Shown here: piece after piece, positions 61,870 to 64,000 of the stretch | Numbering within the stretch: position 1 is the stretch's first letter | Layout: the number at the start of each line of letters is the position of its first letter | Origin: an uncultured Anaerolineae bacterium | GTDB lineage: Bacteria > Chloroflexota > Anaerolineae > Aggregatilineales > Phototrophicaceae | Length of the DNA stretch: 64,000 nt | Assembly (NCBI GenBank): GCA_937995825.1 | Contig: CALKJO010000003.1 | Location: forward strand, 1-64,000 | Direction of reading: 5' to 3' | Made by a program: the position numbers and the translations under genes | The notes under the pieces: model-generated | Seen by the model: the letters and a program-made list of their open reading frames with translations, nothing else | Told to the model about the DNA's origin: nothing | The model's database searches: none

Positions 61870-63194
61870 CGCTCACGTCTTCCTTGCCAACTGAACAGCC
61901 GAGGCTGTGTTGTGAAAAGCGGGCTGTCGGGTTGTTCCAAGCGGATGACGCTTACAGTCCATTCAAAGTCGTGACGATTGCCATCTGTTGGCTGCCAATC
62001 CAGGGGAAGAATGAATGACAGCTCAGTGGTATCCCCAACATACACCACACCAGTATTCAAATCCATGACGCGCACGCGATACATCTCCCCGCTATCCAAC
62101 GACCCAGATGCAACCCAGCGCAGAGTCACCAGATCACTTTGCGTGAAGAAAGCGCGATCAGGCGGGCTAATCGGACTGGGCGCGTTGAATGTAGGTGTGG
62201 GAGATGGAGTGGGCGTTTCGCTACCAGAAGGCGTGGGAGAGAGAGTCACTGTCGGAAGCGGAATTGGCACACGAATCTGCTGACCCGCAATCAGATTCAC
62301 TGTACAGCGCTCTCCGCCGGTGACAAACTGAAAGTCACACTGCAGAAAGCTCAGCTCTGGATTGAGCTGCTGAAGAACTTCGGCTTCCGTACCATAAGCA
62401 AACACGATCTCATACATATTCTGATTGGGCTGAACGACATGCCAGCCAACTCCTGGAAGCAGCGTTGCTGTTGGGCGAATGGTAGGCGAAGGTCGAACAG
62501 TGGGCTGATCCAGCGCTACCAGCCCGACGGGTGGCTGAACCGCGCCCGAAGCAGTGTCAACTTGCGGGAGCGCAGAATTGGGATCGCCTACTTCCGTTGG
62601 GCGTGGGATTTCCAGATTTTGACCGACTTGAATCAGCTCCGGCGCGGACAGCTCATTGATCTGCAGAACCTGCGTGAGGATGAACAGGTCACGATGACCG
62701 CAGCGCCAGGCAAGGCTGATCAAGTCGTCACCTGGCTGTACCCGAACCATGCAAGGACCTTCCGTAGGAGGCGGCGTCGATGTCGGCGGGGAGGGCGTAA
62801 CCGTCTCCATCAAGATGGTGGGACGCGGCGTATTGGTGGCAAGAATTTCAAGCACAGGCGAGCCGAACACAAAGGGCGTTTCAGTCGCTGCGGGCTGCGT
62901 ATTCAGGCTGACAAAGCTCATACTGCCAATGATGATCGCGGCTGCGAATGCAGCCGACGTGAGCCCAAGCAGCAGCACCCATAGATACGTTTGACGCGGA
63001 CGATGCAAATCACCTTCAAAGAGATCGGTCTCACCGTACCGGCGATCATAGCTGGCTTGAATTGGTCGAATCGGGCGAGTGTCGCCATTTGAAACTTCGA
63101 CATCCTTGAGCGACGTGCCGCAGACCGAACAAATCAAAGCCGCGCTGTGCGCGCGTGTCCCACAAATTGGACATGCTTTATACCGTTGTGCCAA
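61866..63194 (-). CDS. zinc-ribbon, transmembrane, LysM protein
   Basis: 442 residues. N-terminal cytoplasmic zinc ribbon (CPICG-x11-CSVCG, residues 8-26), one membrane helix (YLWVLLLGLTSAAFAAAIII, about residues 70-92), a Thr/Pro-rich linker, LysM 1 (MVRVQPGDDLISLAWRCGH), a second linker, LysM 2 (WHVVQPNQNMYEIVFAYG) and a C-terminal beta-domain (ISPPDRAFFTQSDLVTLRWV). It thus joins an internal metal site to external peptidoglycan-binding domains. Its downstream paralogue lacks the ribbon and is a lipoprotein. Possible role: sensing or tethering wall and cytoplasm; function unproven. Confidence 0.85.
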   Translation of the reverse strand: MAQRYKACPICGTRAHSAALICSVCGTSLKDVEVSNGDTRPIRPIQASYDRRYGETDLFEGDLHRPRQTYLWVLLLGLTSAAFAAAIIIGSMSFVSLNTQPAATETPFVFGSPVLEILATNTPRPTILMETVTPSPPTSTPPPTEGPCMVRVQPGDDLISLAWRCGHRDLFILTQVLQINELSAPELIQVGQNLEIPRPTEVGDPNSALPQVDTASGAVQPPVGLVALDQPTVRPSPTIRPTATLLPGVGWHVVQPNQNMYEIVFAYGTEAEVLQQLNPELSFLQCDFQFVTGGERCTVNLIAGQQIRVPIPLPTVTLSPTPSGSETPTPSPTPTFNAPSPISPPDRAFFTQSDLVTLRWVASGSLDSGEMYRVRVMDLNTGVVYVGDTTELSFILPLDWQPTDGNRHDFEWTVSVIRLEQPDSPLFTTQPRLFSWQGRRER

Positions 63195-63326
63195 TCGACC
63201 GCCTCTGACGCTCCTGAAACATCTTGCAGCGCCACATTATAGCGTTTCACTGTCAAGGCGCGAGGGGCAAATGGGTTGGGTATAATCGAGTGCAGATGAG
63301 AAACGCATCGATTGAGGGCAAATATC

Positions 63327-63548
63327 GTGAACAATAGTAAGAAAATTCTTGCTTATCTGCTCACGCGTCTGAATCATCGCGATCCTCAGGTGCGGCTCAA
63401 GTCCATTCAGGAACTTGCCGATTTGGGCGATCCAGAAGCGCTTGAGCCGCTTGAGCGCGTGTTCAAGACAGACGCTGATGAGTCTGTCAGGAATGCCGCA
63501 TTGGCGGCTGGGCGCGCAATCTTCGTGAAGCAGCTTAAAGCAAAATAG
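63327..63548 (+). CDS. small HEAT-repeat protein
   Basis: 73 residues from GTG 63327; GAGGG lies upstream. The sequence is close to two HEAT repeats: LLTRLNHRDPQVRLKSIQEL and ADLGDPEALEPLERVF, then ADESVRNAALAAGRAI. HEAT repeats make protein contacts. A TATAAT box is at 63281-63286 without a good -35. The role is unknown; proteins this short may be partner adaptors. Confidence 0.7.
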   Translation: MNNSKKILAYLLTRLNHRDPQVRLKSIQELADLGDPEALEPLERVFKTDADESVRNAALAAGRAIFVKQLKAK

Positions 63549-63549
63549 G

Positions 63550-63576
63550 CGGGCATGTGCCGCTGGCACATGCCCG
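63550..63576. terminator. 12-bp perfect hairpin between convergent genes
   Basis: CGGGCATGTGCC (63550-63561) pairs with GGCACATGCCCG (63565-63576) around GCT. It follows the HEAT gene stop and precedes the valS stop, so it can end both. There is no U tract. Confidence 0.6.
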
Positions 63577-63591
63577 ACCAGAATTCCATCC

Positions 63592-64000
63592 TCAATGGCA
63601 CAGCGCGCCGATACGCTCATCCAACTGCGCTTGACTCGCCAGAAGCGTCGCAAGTTTTTCACGTTCGCGCTCGATCACATCCGGTCGGGCGCGCTGAATG
63701 AAACCATCGTTATTCAGCATTCCTTGTGAGCGCGCGATCTGCTCGCTCAGCTTTGAACGCTCACGAGCCAGCCGCTCACATTCTGCTTCCTTATCGATGA
63801 AGTCCGCCAGCGGTAGATAGATCGTCAAGTCACCAACGATTACCGCAGCAGAGGCTTCTGGCTGGCTTTGCTCATCGGCCAGCGAAACAATGGAAACAAC
63901 ATTGCACAGACGCGCAAAAAGATAGCTGTAGCGATCAATCAGATCACGCAAACTAGCATTTGCCCTGATAAAGGCTGAAATTTTGCGCCCTGGCTCAACG
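63592..64000 (-). CDS. valS: valyl-tRNA synthetase, C-terminal part (5' partial)
   Basis: The frame is open to the window edge, with 135 residues visible, so the TTG at 63951 is not a start. The segment EPGRKISAFIRAN is the end of the anticodon-binding domain. The rest is the C-terminal coiled-coil arm (DKEAECERLARERSKLSEQI; GFIQRARPDVIEREREKLAT), with the A/RPxxVIExExxKL hallmark of ValRS. It charges tRNA-Val; the catalytic domain lies outside the window. Confidence 0.88.
   Translation of the reverse strand, partial: VEPGRKISAFIRANASLRDLIDRYSYLFARLCNVVSIVSLADEQSQPEASAAVIVGDLTIYLPLADFIDKEAECERLARERSKLSEQIARSQGMLNNDGFIQRARPDVIEREREKLATLLASQAQLDERIGALCH

Noticed and set aside
63236-63256. TTGACA and TATAAT upstream of the zinc-ribbon LysM gene
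   Set aside because: They are only nine bases apart, too close for one sigma70 promoter.
1-64000. mobile elements, integrases and phage genes
   Set aside because: No transposase, integrase or terminal inverted repeat pattern could be found.

Overview
The window looks like the chromosome of a bacterium of the phylum Chloroflexota, probably the class Anaerolineae. The pointers are extracellular LysM proteins with Thr-Pro linkers, a BTAD-type regulator, a response regulator fused to a CpaE/ParA-like ATPase, family-5 ABC importers, a DUF2207/SPFH cassette and moderately high GC. This placement is inferred from gene style only. No phage genes, insertion sequences or CRISPR arrays were seen. No stretch longer than about 300 bases lacks a feature.

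Layout. 1-2.5 kb: the end of a LysM cell-wall protein and a LytR-CpsA-Psr enzyme. 2.5-9.3 kb: a divergent L-rhamnose catabolic locus (rhaI and an aldo/keto reductase leftward; rhaEW, rhaB and a second class II aldolase rightward) driven by two back-to-back sigma70-type promoters. 9.3-19.8 kb: two paralogous family-5 ABC importers, each binding protein + DppB-like + DppC-like permease without ATPases. They flank a tRNA-Pro, the broken remains of a LacI-family regulator, a beta-phosphoglucomutase-like phosphatase and a MenC/N-acylamino-acid-racemase-like enzyme. 19.8-27.6 kb: a PhoD-like phosphatase, an M20 peptidase, a TPR membrane protein, a REC-GAF-histidine kinase, a CtpA-type protease and smpB. 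27.6-32.3 kb: two tRNA-Arg genes, an orphan thiamine-binding protein behind a TPP riboswitch, an exported protein and gyrB.

32.3-39.0 kb: a BTAD regulator, the histidine genes hisH-A-F-I-E plus a thioesterase, preceded by a leader peptide with three consecutive His codons and an attenuator terminator. murA diverges from them with an overlapping -35 box and has Asp in place of the fosfomycin-target Cys. 39.0-48.0 kb: a coiled-coil protein, dGTPase, a Ser/Thr kinase, a WYL regulator and a four-gene envelope cassette (DUF2207; TM-winged-helix-zinc ribbon; helical protein; SPFH-SHOCT). This cassette is the best candidate for a poorly described system. 48.0-51.6 kb: an AT-rich GT39-like glycosyltransferase and two unknown envelope proteins. 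51.6-64 kb: yajC-secD-secF-alcohol dehydrogenase, a sensor kinase with a REC-ParA protein, a PAS kinase, mutL, two tandem LysM proteins, a HEAT-repeat protein and the C-terminal end of valS.

How genes may work together. The rhamnose genes convert L-rhamnose to dihydroxyacetone phosphate and lactate, and the adjacent importers may supply sugars or peptides. The his operon is probably controlled by ribosome-mediated attenuation, and thiB by TPP. The 43-48 kb cassette resembles the YdjFGHI/Psp-type membrane-stress modules of other bacteria. Several gene ends carry long perfect hairpins without a U tract.
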